Notes under the pieces: generated by a model
What the model was told of the DNA's origin: nothing
What the model saw: the letters and a program-made list of their open reading frames with translations, nothing else
The model's database searches: none
In this document: positions 16,941 to 25,091 of the stretch, one piece after another
How positions within the stretch are numbered: the stretch's first letter is position 1
How the letters are laid out: each line of letters starts with the position of its first letter
Position numbers and translations under genes: made by a program
Assembly (NCBI RefSeq): GCF_042648445.1
Contig: NZ_JBHRYB010000001.1
Coordinates: forward strand, 372,001 to 436,000
DNA: 64,000 nucleotides
Source: Bacterioplanoides pacificum
GTDB lineage: Bacteria > Pseudomonadota > Gammaproteobacteria > Pseudomonadales > Oceanobacteraceae
Direction: 5' to 3'

Positions 16941-17005
16941 AGCAACAGGATGTTGCGTTAGGATCGCCGGCACATGGATGTGCCGTCCGATCCGGCGGCT
17001 GAAAA
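16941..17005 (+). repeat. GGA-loop double-hairpin repeat, copy B (plus orientation)
   Basis: Hairpin 1 GCAACA-GGA-TGTTGC (16942-16956), TTA, outer stem GGATCG (16961-16966) with CGATCC (16988-16993), enclosing hairpin 2 CGGCACAT-GG-ATGTGCCG (16968-16985), then GGCGGCTGAAAAA. It lies in sense orientation inside the trpD-trpC transcript, 60 bases before trpC. The remainder of the 16737-17063 gap shows no open reading frame I can support; the stretch 16850-16930 is AT-rich and featureless. Confidence 0.78.
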
Positions 17006-17063
17006 ATGACCATTGCTCTTCGAAATACTTTAAAAATTAACTGCCGCAACAGATCAGAATACA

Positions 17064-17864
17064 ATGAATACACCAACCATCTTAAGAAAAATCCTGGCGA
17101 CAAAAGAACAGGAAATTGCTGAGCGCAGTAAAACTCTGCCGTTAGCGGAAATTAAAGCACAGTCGACAGATCGGGATCCGTCGGAGCTGCGTGGTTTTTA
17201 TCGCTCAATGAAAGCGAAAGTGGATGCTGGTTTGCCAGCGGTCATTTCCGAGATTAAAAAGGCATCGCCATCGAAAGGCGTGTTGCGTGAAAACTTCGTT
17301 CCGGAGCAAATTGCCGAATCCTACGAGAAGGGTGGTGCGGCTTGTTTATCGGTGTTAACCGATCGTGATTATTTTAAAGGCCACGAAGATTATTTAATCG
17401 CAGCCCGCAAAGCCTGCTCCTTACCGGTTATTCGCAAAGACTTCCTGATCGACCCATACCATGTGTACGAAGCGCGTTTATTAAATGCCGACTGCATTTT
17501 GCTGATCGTATCAGCATTAAGCGATATGCAGCTGCAGGATCTGGCTGGCTTAGCCGAAGAGCTGGGTATGGATGTGCTGGTGGAAGTACACGACGGTGAA
17601 GAGCTGCAATCGGCACTGAAACTGTCGACACCGCTGGTAGGCATCAATAACCGTAACCTGCATACGTTTGAGCTGACGTTAGATACCACGCTGGGCTTAT
17701 TGGATCAGGTGCCTTCTGACCGCCTGTTAGTGACTGAAAGCGGTATTCTGGTGCCGGACGATGTGAAGCTGATGCGTGACAATAACGTACATGCATTTCT
17801 GGTGGGTGAAGCCTTTATGCGTGCTGAAGAGCCGGGTGAAGAATTACAGAAATTGTTTTTCTAA
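17064..17864 (+). CDS. trpC: Indole-3-glycerol phosphate synthase
   Basis: 266 residues, monofunctional (no trpF fusion). TIM-barrel enzyme of tryptophan synthesis. Conserved blocks: PAVISEIKKASPSKGVLRENF (catalytic Lys), ACLSVLTDRDYFKGHEDYL, LPVIRKDFLIDPYHVYEARL (catalytic Lys), LVEVHDGEEL, VGINNRNLHTFE and TESGILVPDDV. The start ATG at 17064 has no strong Shine-Dalgarno, and the 327-bp gap before it is unusual. Translation may therefore depend on the structured repeats upstream or on its own promoter (inference). Confidence 0.96.
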   Translation: MNTPTILRKILATKEQEIAERSKTLPLAEIKAQSTDRDPSELRGFYRSMKAKVDAGLPAVISEIKKASPSKGVLRENFVPEQIAESYEKGGAACLSVLTDRDYFKGHEDYLIAARKACSLPVIRKDFLIDPYHVYEARLLNADCILLIVSALSDMQLQDLAGLAEELGMDVLVEVHDGEELQSALKLSTPLVGINNRNLHTFELTLDTTLGLLDQVPSDRLLVTESGILVPDDVKLMRDNNVHAFLVGEAFMRAEEPGEELQKLFF

Positions 17865-17875
17865 ATTTCTTATGG

Positions 17876-17935
17876 TCGCGGACAGGGTCCGCTCCTACAA
17901 GATATTTGTACTGTAGGAGCGGACCCTGTCCGCGA
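17876..17935. repeat. REP-type palindrome pair, single copy, also terminator between trpC and argF
   Basis: A perfect 24-base inverted repeat: arm 17876-17899 (TCGCGGACAGGG...) and arm 17912-17935 (...CCCTGTCCGCGA) separated by 12 bases. It lies between the convergent trpC and argF genes, 12 bases after the trpC stop. Its arms are homologous to the half-units of the 90-bp array at 47441-48420 (GTGGGAGTGGACCTTGTCCCC and TCGCGAACAGGGTTCGCTCC), so it is an isolated member of that family, related to Pseudomonas-type REP sequences. Confidence 0.88.
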
Positions 17936-17958
17936 TAGCCGTCAGAAGATGTTTTTTG

Positions 17959-18867
17959 CTATTCCTCTTCCTGACACAGCAAAAACTCCAGCAGTGCTTT
18001 CTGAGCGTGTAAGCGGTTTTCCGCTTCGTCCCAAACAACGGCGCGTTTGTCGTCCAGTAGGTCTTCGCTGACTTCTTCACCACGGTGTGCGGGTAAGCAG
18101 TGCATAAAGACAACGTCGTCGTTAGCCAGATCCAGCAGCGCAGGAGAAACCTGATAGTCCCGGAACTTAGCCAGACGATCGTCCTGCTCGTCTTCCTGAC
18201 CCATAGAGGCCCATACGTCGGTCACCACCAGGTCGGCGTTTTTAACGGCGTCTTTAGGATCACGCATTACGTTTACACGATCTGCGTTTTCGTTCACCAG
18301 GTGTTCGGCAGGTTCAAAACCTTCCGGACACGCGACGTTTAAAGTGAAGCCAAACTGACGGGCAGCGTTGATGTAGGAGTGGCACATATTATTGCCATCA
18401 CCAATCCAGGCAACGGTTTTGCCTTTGATGCTGCCACGGTGTTCAACGTACGCCTGTACATCGGCCAGCAGCTGACACGGATGGAAATCATCGGTTAAAG
18501 CATTAATAACCGGCACCTGAGAAAACGCCGCAAAACGTTCGACGGTTTCGTGATCGAAGGTACGGATCATGACGACGTCGACCATGCGTGACAACACACG
18601 GGCGCTGTCTTCGATCGGTTCACCGCGGCCTAACTGAGTGTCGCGTGGCGATAAGAAAATCGCGCTGCCGCCCAGTTGTGCCATGCCGGCTTCAAATGAA
18701 ACCCGGGTGCGGGTGGATGATTTTTCGAAAATCATGCCCAGCACTTTGTTTTTCAGGGGTTCATAGACCTCACCAGAGCGATGAATTTTTTTCAGCTCAA
18801 TGGCACGGTTAATAATCCAGTTTAACTCGTCCGGAGAGAGATCCAGCAGGGTTAAGAAATGTCTCAC
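17959..18867 (-). CDS. argF: Ornithine carbamoyltransferase
   Basis: 302 residues. It makes citrulline from ornithine and carbamoyl phosphate. Motifs: the carbamoyl-phosphate loop SSTRTRVSFE (about 50-59), the HPCQLLADVQ segment, the ornithine SMG loop in VWASMGQEDEQ, and FMHCLPAHRGEEV with the catalytic Cys. Located 54 bp downstream of argD on the same strand; the two form an arginine biosynthesis operon. Confidence 0.97.
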   Translation of the reverse strand: MRHFLTLLDLSPDELNWIINRAIELKKIHRSGEVYEPLKNKVLGMIFEKSSTRTRVSFEAGMAQLGGSAIFLSPRDTQLGRGEPIEDSARVLSRMVDVVMIRTFDHETVERFAAFSQVPVINALTDDFHPCQLLADVQAYVEHRGSIKGKTVAWIGDGNNMCHSYINAARQFGFTLNVACPEGFEPAEHLVNENADRVNVMRDPKDAVKNADLVVTDVWASMGQEDEQDDRLAKFRDYQVSPALLDLANDDVVFMHCLPAHRGEEVSEDLLDDKRAVVWDEAENRLHAQKALLEFLLCQEEE

Positions 18868-18921
18868 AATAATTCTCTCTTAGGCAGCGGATTAACCTGT
18901 TAACCCGCTGTCAGTTGTAGG

Positions 18922-20088
18922 TTATAAAGTAGCGACCAGAGCAACGACACGCTCAACAATCTGATCTGCTTCGTCTTTGCTCAGGTTTAATGGCGGCAAT
19001 AAACGAATCACATTGCCAGCGGTTACGTTCAGCAATAATTTCTGTTCGGTAATGGCCTGGGCCATCAACTGAGGACAATCCTGATTCATGACCAGGCCAA
19101 TCATCAGGCCGCGGCCACGGATCTCTTTTAACTGGCTATTATTGCCAAGTTGTTCGCGGAAACGGTCGCGCAGATAATCGCCCATGGCTGCAGCATTGGC
19201 ACTGAGGTTGTCACCTTCAATGGTTTCAACCACAGCGGTAGCGGCAGCACAGGCCAGCGGGTTACCGCCGTAGGTGGAACCGTGGTTGCCGGGCTGCAGC
19301 ACGTCTGCGGCCTGGCCGCGGGCCAGGCAGGCACCAATCGGGACACCGTTACCCAGGCCTTTGGCAGTGGTGACTACGTCCGGTAAAAAATCAAACTGCT
19401 GATAGCAGAAGTAGCTGCCGGTACGGCCGTTACCGGTCTGGATTTCATCCAGCATCATCAGCAGCTGACGCTCATCACACAGCGCCCGAACCGCTTTGAG
19501 GTAATCGCCTGACGCGGTTGCCAGACCTCCTTCGCCCTGAACCGGTTCGAGCAATACCGCGACAATTTGCGGGTCCGCTTGCACCACGGCTTCAAGCGCC
19601 GCGATATCATTGTAGGGTACCCGCACAAAACCGCTGACCAGCGGGCCAAAACCTGCGTGCACTTTAGCATTGCCGGTGGCCGACAACGTGGCCAGGGTAC
19701 GGCCATGGAACGACTGGCTCATTACCACAATCTTGGCTTCATGAATGCCCTGATCGTGGCCGTATTTACGCGCGATTTTAATCGCTGCTTCGTTGGCTTC
19801 GGCACCGGAGTTGGAGAAAAACACATTATCCATGCCCGACACTCGTCGCAGCGCTTCCGCCAGTGCCTGCTGGCGTTCGATGCCGTACAGGTTGGAGGTA
19901 TGAATCAGCTTGTCAGCCTGTTCGCACAGCGCTTTGGTGACTGCCGGATGGGCATGGCCCAGACCACAAACAGCAATACCGCTGAGTGCATCCAGATACT
20001 GCTGACCCTGGTCGTCGACCAGCCAGCTGCCTTTGCCAGAAGCAAAAGTCACCGGCAGGCGCCCGTAGGTGTTCATAATGGCATGCAT
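18922..20088 (-). CDS. argD: Acetylornithine aminotransferase
   Basis: 388 residues from the ATG at 20088 (AAGGA upstream on the minus strand); MNTYGRLPVTF at 20076 is another possible start, and the longer frame to 20175 crosses the promoter. Class III PLP-dependent aminotransferase converting N-acetylglutamate semialdehyde to acetylornithine, possibly also succinyl-DAP in lysine synthesis. Motifs: YLDALSGIAVCGLGH, FFSNSGAEANEAAIKIAR, LDEIQTGNGRTG, and the PLP lysine in TTAKGLGNGVPIGA. First gene of argD-argF. Confidence 0.95.
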   Translation of the reverse strand: MHAIMNTYGRLPVTFASGKGSWLVDDQGQQYLDALSGIAVCGLGHAHPAVTKALCEQADKLIHTSNLYGIERQQALAEALRRVSGMDNVFFSNSGAEANEAAIKIARKYGHDQGIHEAKIVVMSQSFHGRTLATLSATGNAKVHAGFGPLVSGFVRVPYNDIAALEAVVQADPQIVAVLLEPVQGEGGLATASGDYLKAVRALCDERQLLMMLDEIQTGNGRTGSYFCYQQFDFLPDVVTTAKGLGNGVPIGACLARGQAADVLQPGNHGSTYGGNPLACAAATAVVETIEGDNLSANAAAMGDYLRDRFREQLGNNSQLKEIRGRGLMIGLVMNQDCPQLMAQAITEQKLLLNVTAGNVIRLLPPLNLSKDEADQIVERVVALVATL

Positions 20089-20110
20089 GGTGTTTGAATC
20101 CTTAAAACGC

Positions 20111-20131
20111 AAAAAGGCAGCTGTTGCTGCC
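20111..20131 (-). terminator. Terminator-like hairpin inside the argD leader
   Basis: On the minus strand GGCAGC-AACA-GCTGCC followed directly by TTTTT (plus coordinates 20116-20131 stem, 20111-20115 tail). It may terminate the upstream lysR transcript, but it lies between the predicted argD promoter and the argD start codon, so it would also sit in the argD leader. Confidence 0.7.
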
Positions 20132-20143
20132 CTCGGAGGTCGA

Positions 20144-20172
20144 ATAATACGAGAGGGTGTGTACTTTGTAAA
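20144..20172 (-). promoter_or_regulatory. argD promoter
   Basis: Minus strand TTTACA (20172-20167), exact 17-base spacer, TATTAT (20149-20144). Predicted start about 20137, 49 bases before the argD ATG and only about six bases before the hairpin at 20131-20116. Confidence 0.65.
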
Positions 20173-20201
20173 CATAAGTGAAGGAGGTGGGTGGTCGGCT
20201 G

Positions 20202-21089
20202 TCAGTATTGCAGGTCACCGGTGTTTTCCAGCACAAAGTCGGCAAAGGCGCGGTTCGCTTTGCTGAGATAGCCGTCGCGGCGCCAGGCCAGCGCAAGATT
20301 TAGGCGCACCGGCTGACTGAAGGGGCGGGCCACCAGACCATCCTGAGGCTGAATAACCATCTCCAGCAGGGTTGATATGCCATAACCGCGCTGGACGATG
20401 GCTTTAATCAGGGCAATCAGGTTGGTTTCAAAGCCGATTTGTGGCTGATAACCACCGTCATTGGCCAGCTGATCAACCAGCTTACGATGGAAGTAACCGG
20501 GTTTAAATAACACCAGCTGTTGCTGAAAAAACTGTTGATAACTGATGCTGCTTTGTTGCGCCAGTGGATGATCGGCCGCCAGGGTGACCATCATCTGTTC
20601 ACGCAGGAAGACTTCGGCCTGCAGTTGTGGCCGCAGAAACGCTTCAGCCACTACCGCCAGGTCGATATCACCTTTTTCCAGCAGTTGCTGCAGCTCCCAG
20701 ACCCCACCTTCAATCACTTCCAGACGCAGGTTGGGATAACGTTCGCGAAACGCCATCAGCAGTGGCGGGAAATAATAAGATCCCAGCATGCCCGGGATGC
20801 CGACCCGTACCTCTCCTTTTTCCAGGCCTTTCAGCTCCCGCATTTCGGTCAGCGCGTCATTGCTGGCCTGCAGGATTTTGCGCCCGTGCAGCAACAGGCG
20901 TTTACCTTCGTCGGTCAGGCTGATGCGTTTGTCATGGCGGTGAAATAAGGTCAATTCAAGTTGTTGTTCCAGTTTACGCACCGACATACTGAGGGCCGGC
21001 TGGGCGATATGCAGCAGCTCACTGGCCCGGGTAAAGCTGCCCAGTTCGGCGATGGTGACAAAATAATGCAGCTGTTTCAGGTTCATCAT
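20202..21089 (-). CDS. LysR family transcriptional regulator
   Basis: 295 residues, standard LTTR length. The N-terminal winged helix-turn-helix MNLKQLHYFVTIAELGSFTRASELLHIAQPALSMSVRKLEQQLELTLF is diagnostic; the C-terminal substrate-binding domain begins near residue 92 (EVRVGIPGMLGSYYFPPLL). It is divergent from an MFS transporter gene across a 99-bp gap, the same arrangement as ynfL/ynfM in E. coli, so it probably controls that transporter and itself. The effector is unknown. Confidence 0.92.
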   Translation of the reverse strand: MMNLKQLHYFVTIAELGSFTRASELLHIAQPALSMSVRKLEQQLELTLFHRHDKRISLTDEGKRLLLHGRKILQASNDALTEMRELKGLEKGEVRVGIPGMLGSYYFPPLLMAFRERYPNLRLEVIEGGVWELQQLLEKGDIDLAVVAEAFLRPQLQAEVFLREQMMVTLAADHPLAQQSSISYQQFFQQQLVLFKPGYFHRKLVDQLANDGGYQPQIGFETNLIALIKAIVQRGYGISTLLEMVIQPQDGLVARPFSQPVRLNLALAWRRDGYLSKANRAFADFVLENTGDLQY

Positions 21090-21188
21090 AAAAATATATG
21101 CTTACGCTAATTTCTATATATTTAACTGATTGAATGGCAATTGCTAGTCTGGTGTGGCGATTTTGCGACGTAACCAACCGGACTAACG

Positions 21189-22433
21189 ATGATTGAAGCT
21201 GGCAGCCGTGCATACTGGCGGGCAACGATAGCGCTGTTATCAGGCTCTTTATTGGTATTTGCCAACCTGTATATCACGCAACCACTGATGCCGGTGCTGG
21301 CAGCCGACTTCCGGCTTAGCAGCGCCGAAGCGAGCTGGGCGCTGAGTCTGAGTACCGCCATGTTAGCCCTGGCGTTGCTGATCTTTGGTCCTTTGTCCGA
21401 CGCTTTTGGCCGTAAATGGCTGATGGTTATCAGTATGGCCGGCCTGTGCCTGGCGGGGGGACTGGTCAGTCAGGTCGACAGTTACCCACAATTGTTATTG
21501 CTGCGCGCCCTGACGGGTCTGTGTGCCGGGGCTTTGCCTGCGATAGCCATGGCGTACATGGGTGAGGAAATGTCGCCAGCAGCGCTGGCAGCGGCGGTTG
21601 GTTTATACATCAGTGGTAACAGTCTGGGTGGTATCAGTGGCCGGCTGATTGGTGGCTGGGGCACCAGCTGGCTGGGATGGCCGGATACCTTTGCCCTGAT
21701 GGCGCTGGTCAGTCTGGTGTTGTGGCTATTGTTTGTTGTGTTGTTACCCGCCAGTCGCCATTTTAAGCCCAGGCCGCTGGCGTTAACGGGGGTGCTGAAA
21801 GATTACCGCCGCCATTGTATTAATCCCTGGTTATGGCCAGCCTACCTGCTGGGAGGGCTGAATTTTATGGTGTTTCTGAATCAGTACAGTTACATCACCT
21901 TTGTGCTGAGTGATTCACCTTATTCACTCGACAGTCACTGGCTCGGTATGTTGTTTCTGACCTATTTGTCCGGCACCGTCGGTGCCGCTTATTCCGGGCG
22001 CTGGGTGAGGCGTTGGTCTTCCCCCGGGGTGATGGCGGTGGCTTGTCTGTTGCTGGTATCAGGAACATTGCTGACGTTAGCCGATAGTTTGGCTGTGATC
22101 ATCACCGGATTGCTGATCAATGCACTGGCATTTTTTACCGCTCACTCGGCGGCCAGTGGCTGGGTCAGTCGTCATGCCGGAGAAGGACGCGGCAGTGCCA
22201 GTGCGCTGTATTTCGTCAGCTATTATCTCGGCGCGAGTCTGGGCGGTAGTTATCTGGGTCTGTTCTGGCAAAATTCCGGCTGGCCGGGAGTGGTATTGGC
22301 TTCCTTAGTTGTGTTGCTGGTTACCTTTGTTCTGGCGCTGCGTTTAATGGCGCTCGACAAAAACAATAAACCCGGGAGAACCCGGGCTTATCAGTGTGTT
22401 GCAGAGCCACAAACAATTACAGACGGTAGTTAG
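21189..22433 (+). CDS. MFS transporter (YnfM-like)
   Basis: 414 residues with about 12 predicted membrane helices. The first TM begins IALLSGSLLVFANLYITQPLMPVL, followed by the loop 2-3 motif GPLSDAFGRKWLM and a central cytoplasmic loop after residue 190. Inner-membrane drug:H+ antiporter type, close in pattern to YnfM-type exporters. Divergent from the LysR gene. Its last 17 bp overlap the convergent fadL-like gene, and the fadL terminator hairpin lies within its coding sequence. Confidence 0.88.
   Translation: MIEAGSRAYWRATIALLSGSLLVFANLYITQPLMPVLAADFRLSSAEASWALSLSTAMLALALLIFGPLSDAFGRKWLMVISMAGLCLAGGLVSQVDSYPQLLLLRALTGLCAGALPAIAMAYMGEEMSPAALAAAVGLYISGNSLGGISGRLIGGWGTSWLGWPDTFALMALVSLVLWLLFVVLLPASRHFKPRPLALTGVLKDYRRHCINPWLWPAYLLGGLNFMVFLNQYSYITFVLSDSPYSLDSHWLGMLFLTYLSGTVGAAYSGRWVRRWSSPGVMAVACLLLVSGTLLTLADSLAVIITGLLINALAFFTAHSAASGWVSRHAGEGRGSASALYFVSYYLGASLGGSYLGLFWQNSGWPGVVLASLVVLLVTFVLALRLMALDKNNKPGRTRAYQCVAEPQTITDGS
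22366..22386 (-). terminator. Terminator of fadL-like gene inside the MFS 3' coding end
   Basis: On the minus strand CCCGGG-TTCT-CCCGGG (plus 22371-22386) followed by TTTATTGTTTTT. It is 30 bases beyond the fadL-like stop and overlaps codons of the convergent transporter gene. Confidence 0.75.
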
Positions 22434-23931
22434 CCTGGAAGGAAATACCCAGAGCGTTAACGTCGTATTCACCTTTCAGGTTATCGACACCTTTTTGCTG
22501 ATCGTCCAGGTCGTAGTTGTATTCATCGATCTTGGATTTATCGATAAACAGGTAAGCCACCGCCGCGTCAAAGCTCCAGTTGCTGTTCAGGTTATAGGTT
22601 GCACCGGCGGTCAGCCACTGACGGTCGTTGTCCGGTACACGGGCGGTACGGTGCTGATCTTTAACCGGTGATGCGTCGAAGGCGTAACCGGTGCGCAGTG
22701 TCCAGTCCTGATTCAGCGCGTATTCTGCCCCAACAGAGTAAGACCATGTGTCGTGCCACTTCTCAACGATATGGCCTACGTAGTTTTCACCTAAACCTGC
22801 GATATCATCAATCACGCCTTCACCGGTGGCGATGACGTCAAAGTATTTGAATGAAGACCAGTCTGTCCAGGTTGCACCGGCCAGTACCTGCAAGCGATCG
22901 TTATAGCGGTGTGCAAAACTGAAAGTCGCTGAGCGCGGCCCGGTTAACGGTACACGGGAATCCTGTTTGGCAATGCTGCCGGTAGCAGGCGTCAAATCCG
23001 CGCGCCACAGGCCTGCCTGGCCCTGATCGTTCAGGATAAAGGTGGCCGCAGCGTTGGTGTCGGCCGGAACGATGGCATTGGCATCGGGTGAATAAGCAAC
23101 GACGCCTTCGGATTGTTTAAATTCTGATTTACCCTCCAGATCGAAATCAACTTCGGAGCGATAAGCAAAACCGAACGTGGTTGCAGGCGTGATATCCCAC
23201 ATTAAGCCAAAGTTCCAGCCGTAACCGACGTCATCGCCAGCCACTTCAAACTTATTTTCGTAACCACGGTAATCTTCCGGGTTAATCTGAGCACCCTGAC
23301 CGGCCAGCTGATAAGCCGCTGCTAATGGCACCAGATCCAGCTCCTTACTTAACAGGCCCTTGGCATAAACGATATCGATACCCACACCGAACGATAAGGT
23401 TTCACTCAGCTTGTACGAGAAGGTTGGCTGAATATCGATGGCAGACAGCTGAGTTTCGTCAGCGAAACCACCGGCCAGTGAACCTTGTTTGTAGTCTGTT
23501 GATGTACCAAACGGAGCAAAAATACCCAGGCCCACGGCCGCTTTGTCATCCAGTTTGTGCACGAAGTAACCAAATGGAATCACTTTATTCGGCATAAAGT
23601 CACCACCATCGTTATAGGTGCCGGCTTCACCAAACGGTGCCTGTTGGCTTGGTGCCAGTGTGCTGCTGACGCCAGCCGGGTCGGTGCGAACACCTTCGAA
23701 GCTACCTTCCAGATCCAGGTAGGTAAAACCAAAGCTGGCCTGGGAACGGTCCAGGCGGCTCATGCCTGCCGGGTTAAAAAATACCACTGAGGCATCGTTA
23801 GCCACGGCAGCGCTACCAGCAAAGGCACGGCCTGCACCGCTGGCAGATTGTTCATTGATTTTAAAGCCGGAGGCCATCGCCTGAGATGCAAGCATCACAG
23901 CCGCAGCCAACACTGAGGTCTGCTTCAACAT
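22417..23931 (-). CDS. FadL/OmpP1/TodX family outer-membrane transporter
   Basis: 504 residues. Signal peptide (cleavage after AMA, about residue 20), then SGFKINEQSASGAGRAFAGSAAVANDASVVFFNPAGMSRL, the family hatch-domain signature with the NPAGM/L motif. The rest has barrel strands and ends in FQANYRL. It imports long-chain fatty acids or other hydrophobic compounds. The acyl-CoA dehydrogenases at 7-10.8 kb and the DUF1302/1329 genes point to lipid or hydrocarbon use. No PsrA-like palindrome was seen in the 260 bp upstream. Confidence 0.92.
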   Translation of the reverse strand: MLKQTSVLAAAVMLASQAMASGFKINEQSASGAGRAFAGSAAVANDASVVFFNPAGMSRLDRSQASFGFTYLDLEGSFEGVRTDPAGVSSTLAPSQQAPFGEAGTYNDGGDFMPNKVIPFGYFVHKLDDKAAVGLGIFAPFGTSTDYKQGSLAGGFADETQLSAIDIQPTFSYKLSETLSFGVGIDIVYAKGLLSKELDLVPLAAAYQLAGQGAQINPEDYRGYENKFEVAGDDVGYGWNFGLMWDITPATTFGFAYRSEVDFDLEGKSEFKQSEGVVAYSPDANAIVPADTNAAATFILNDQGQAGLWRADLTPATGSIAKQDSRVPLTGPRSATFSFAHRYNDRLQVLAGATWTDWSSFKYFDVIATGEGVIDDIAGLGENYVGHIVEKWHDTWSYSVGAEYALNQDWTLRTGYAFDASPVKDQHRTARVPDNDRQWLTAGATYNLNSNWSFDAAVAYLFIDKSKIDEYNYDLDDQQKGVDNLKGEYDVNALGISFQANYRL

Positions 23932-24131
23932 ATTGGGAGTTCCTTGCTGAATCTTGTTTTTAGATGGAAGTTGACGATGTAAACAAAAACGTCAGGACGC
24001 GGGATTATGGCAAGTTAATTCAGGCCAAAATGTAACAATTTGTGCCGTTTATGTAACTGAAGGAAATTAATCCGTGAAAAACAGGAATATTAGGCTAGCT
24101 GGTGGAAAGGTGTGTTACTGCAGAGAGGGGG

Positions 24132-24155
24132 AAGGCAGAGTACTTCCTCTGCCTT
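24132..24155. terminator. Hairpin downstream of Tim44-like gene
   Basis: 9-bp perfect stem AAGGCAGAG (24132-24140) with CTCTGCCTT (24147-24155). No strong T tract on the minus strand, so it may be a weak terminator or 3'-end stabiliser. The rest of the 24156-24194 and 23932-24131 intergenic DNA shows nothing I can name. Confidence 0.5.
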
Positions 24156-24194
24156 AGCTATAGGGTCTGTCTTCAAGGGGAGCGAGTAACGCGG

Positions 24195-25022
24195 TTATTC
24201 CGCTTCAATACCGACAATAATCCAGCTGGATTGTGCAATGCTGGTGTCGCGCTCCAGGTGCCAGGTATCAAAAATACCGTCTTCGGATTTTTCCAGTTCG
24301 TCTTTGCATAAGCCGCGGAACAGAATGCTGATTTCAGCCATGTTGCCCTGTTGGTCCGCGCGCACAATTTCAGCACTGAGGGAAAGAATTTCGGTTTGTG
24401 GTGGCACCATTAATTTTTCGCGCTGTTGTTTTAAGCCGGCGAATAATGGGGCGGATACATATTCTTCGATGATATCCAGCTGACCGTCATTCCAGGCCTG
24501 CTGCACGGTGCGGTAATGCTGTAATGCGCCTTCAATAAAGGCATCGGCATCAAAACCCTGCGGCAGGTTAAACGGAGTTTGCTGATCTGCAGCGTTGTGG
24601 CTTTCCTGTGCGAAGTTATCACGGTTTTGCAGCGTTTGAGCGTAACCGGCGGCGCCCTGAGCCACTGGCTGGCGTTGAGCGCCGGCCATTGAACGGAACA
24701 CCTTCAGGGCAACAAAGGCTAAAACCGCGAGCAGCAGAATGTCCATGAACTGGATGCCTTCAAACGCGCCGTTGCCCAGCAGATAGGCAAATAAACCACC
24801 GGCCAGCAGACCACCTAATAAACCACCCATCATGCCTTTACCGGCATTTTTTTTACCCGAAGCCGGTTGTTGTTGCTGCTGCTTCTGCGGCTCTGATTTT
24901 TTAAACGGGGTGGTTTTGTAGCTTTTACCGAAACCGCCACCGCCAAAGCGTTTGGCATGGGCTTCACCGGCAACCGCAAAGATTAAACAAAGGGAGGTCA
25001 ATAGAGTCAGAAAGGATTTCAT
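24195..25022 (-). CDS. Tim44-like domain membrane protein
   Basis: 275 residues. N-terminal signal or anchor (hydrophobic 3-18), a Gly-rich and Gln-rich linker (RFGGGGFGKSYKTTPFKK, polyQ), and a GMMGGLLGGLLAGGLFAYLL segment followed by a second hydrophobic helix (FMDILLLAVLAFVALKVF). The C-terminal Tim44-like domain (about 155-275) has the DADAFIEGALQHYRTVQQAWNDGQLDII pattern and a final strand ending near WIIVGIEAE. Bacterial Tim44-like proteins are membrane-attached and of unclear role. In Pseudomonas-type genomes they are also found near metG-like housekeeping genes. Confidence 0.85.
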   Translation of the reverse strand: MKSFLTLLTSLCLIFAVAGEAHAKRFGGGGFGKSYKTTPFKKSEPQKQQQQQPASGKKNAGKGMMGGLLGGLLAGGLFAYLLGNGAFEGIQFMDILLLAVLAFVALKVFRSMAGAQRQPVAQGAAGYAQTLQNRDNFAQESHNAADQQTPFNLPQGFDADAFIEGALQHYRTVQQAWNDGQLDIIEEYVSAPLFAGLKQQREKLMVPPQTEILSLSAEIVRADQQGNMAEISILFRGLCKDELEKSEDGIFDTWHLERDTSIAQSSWIIVGIEAE

Positions 25023-25091
25023 GCTTGTGGGCCTGTTGAAAATTTTTGCCCGATTATAGCAGCCAGGCTGTGTGCTACCCGGCTGCAGACG

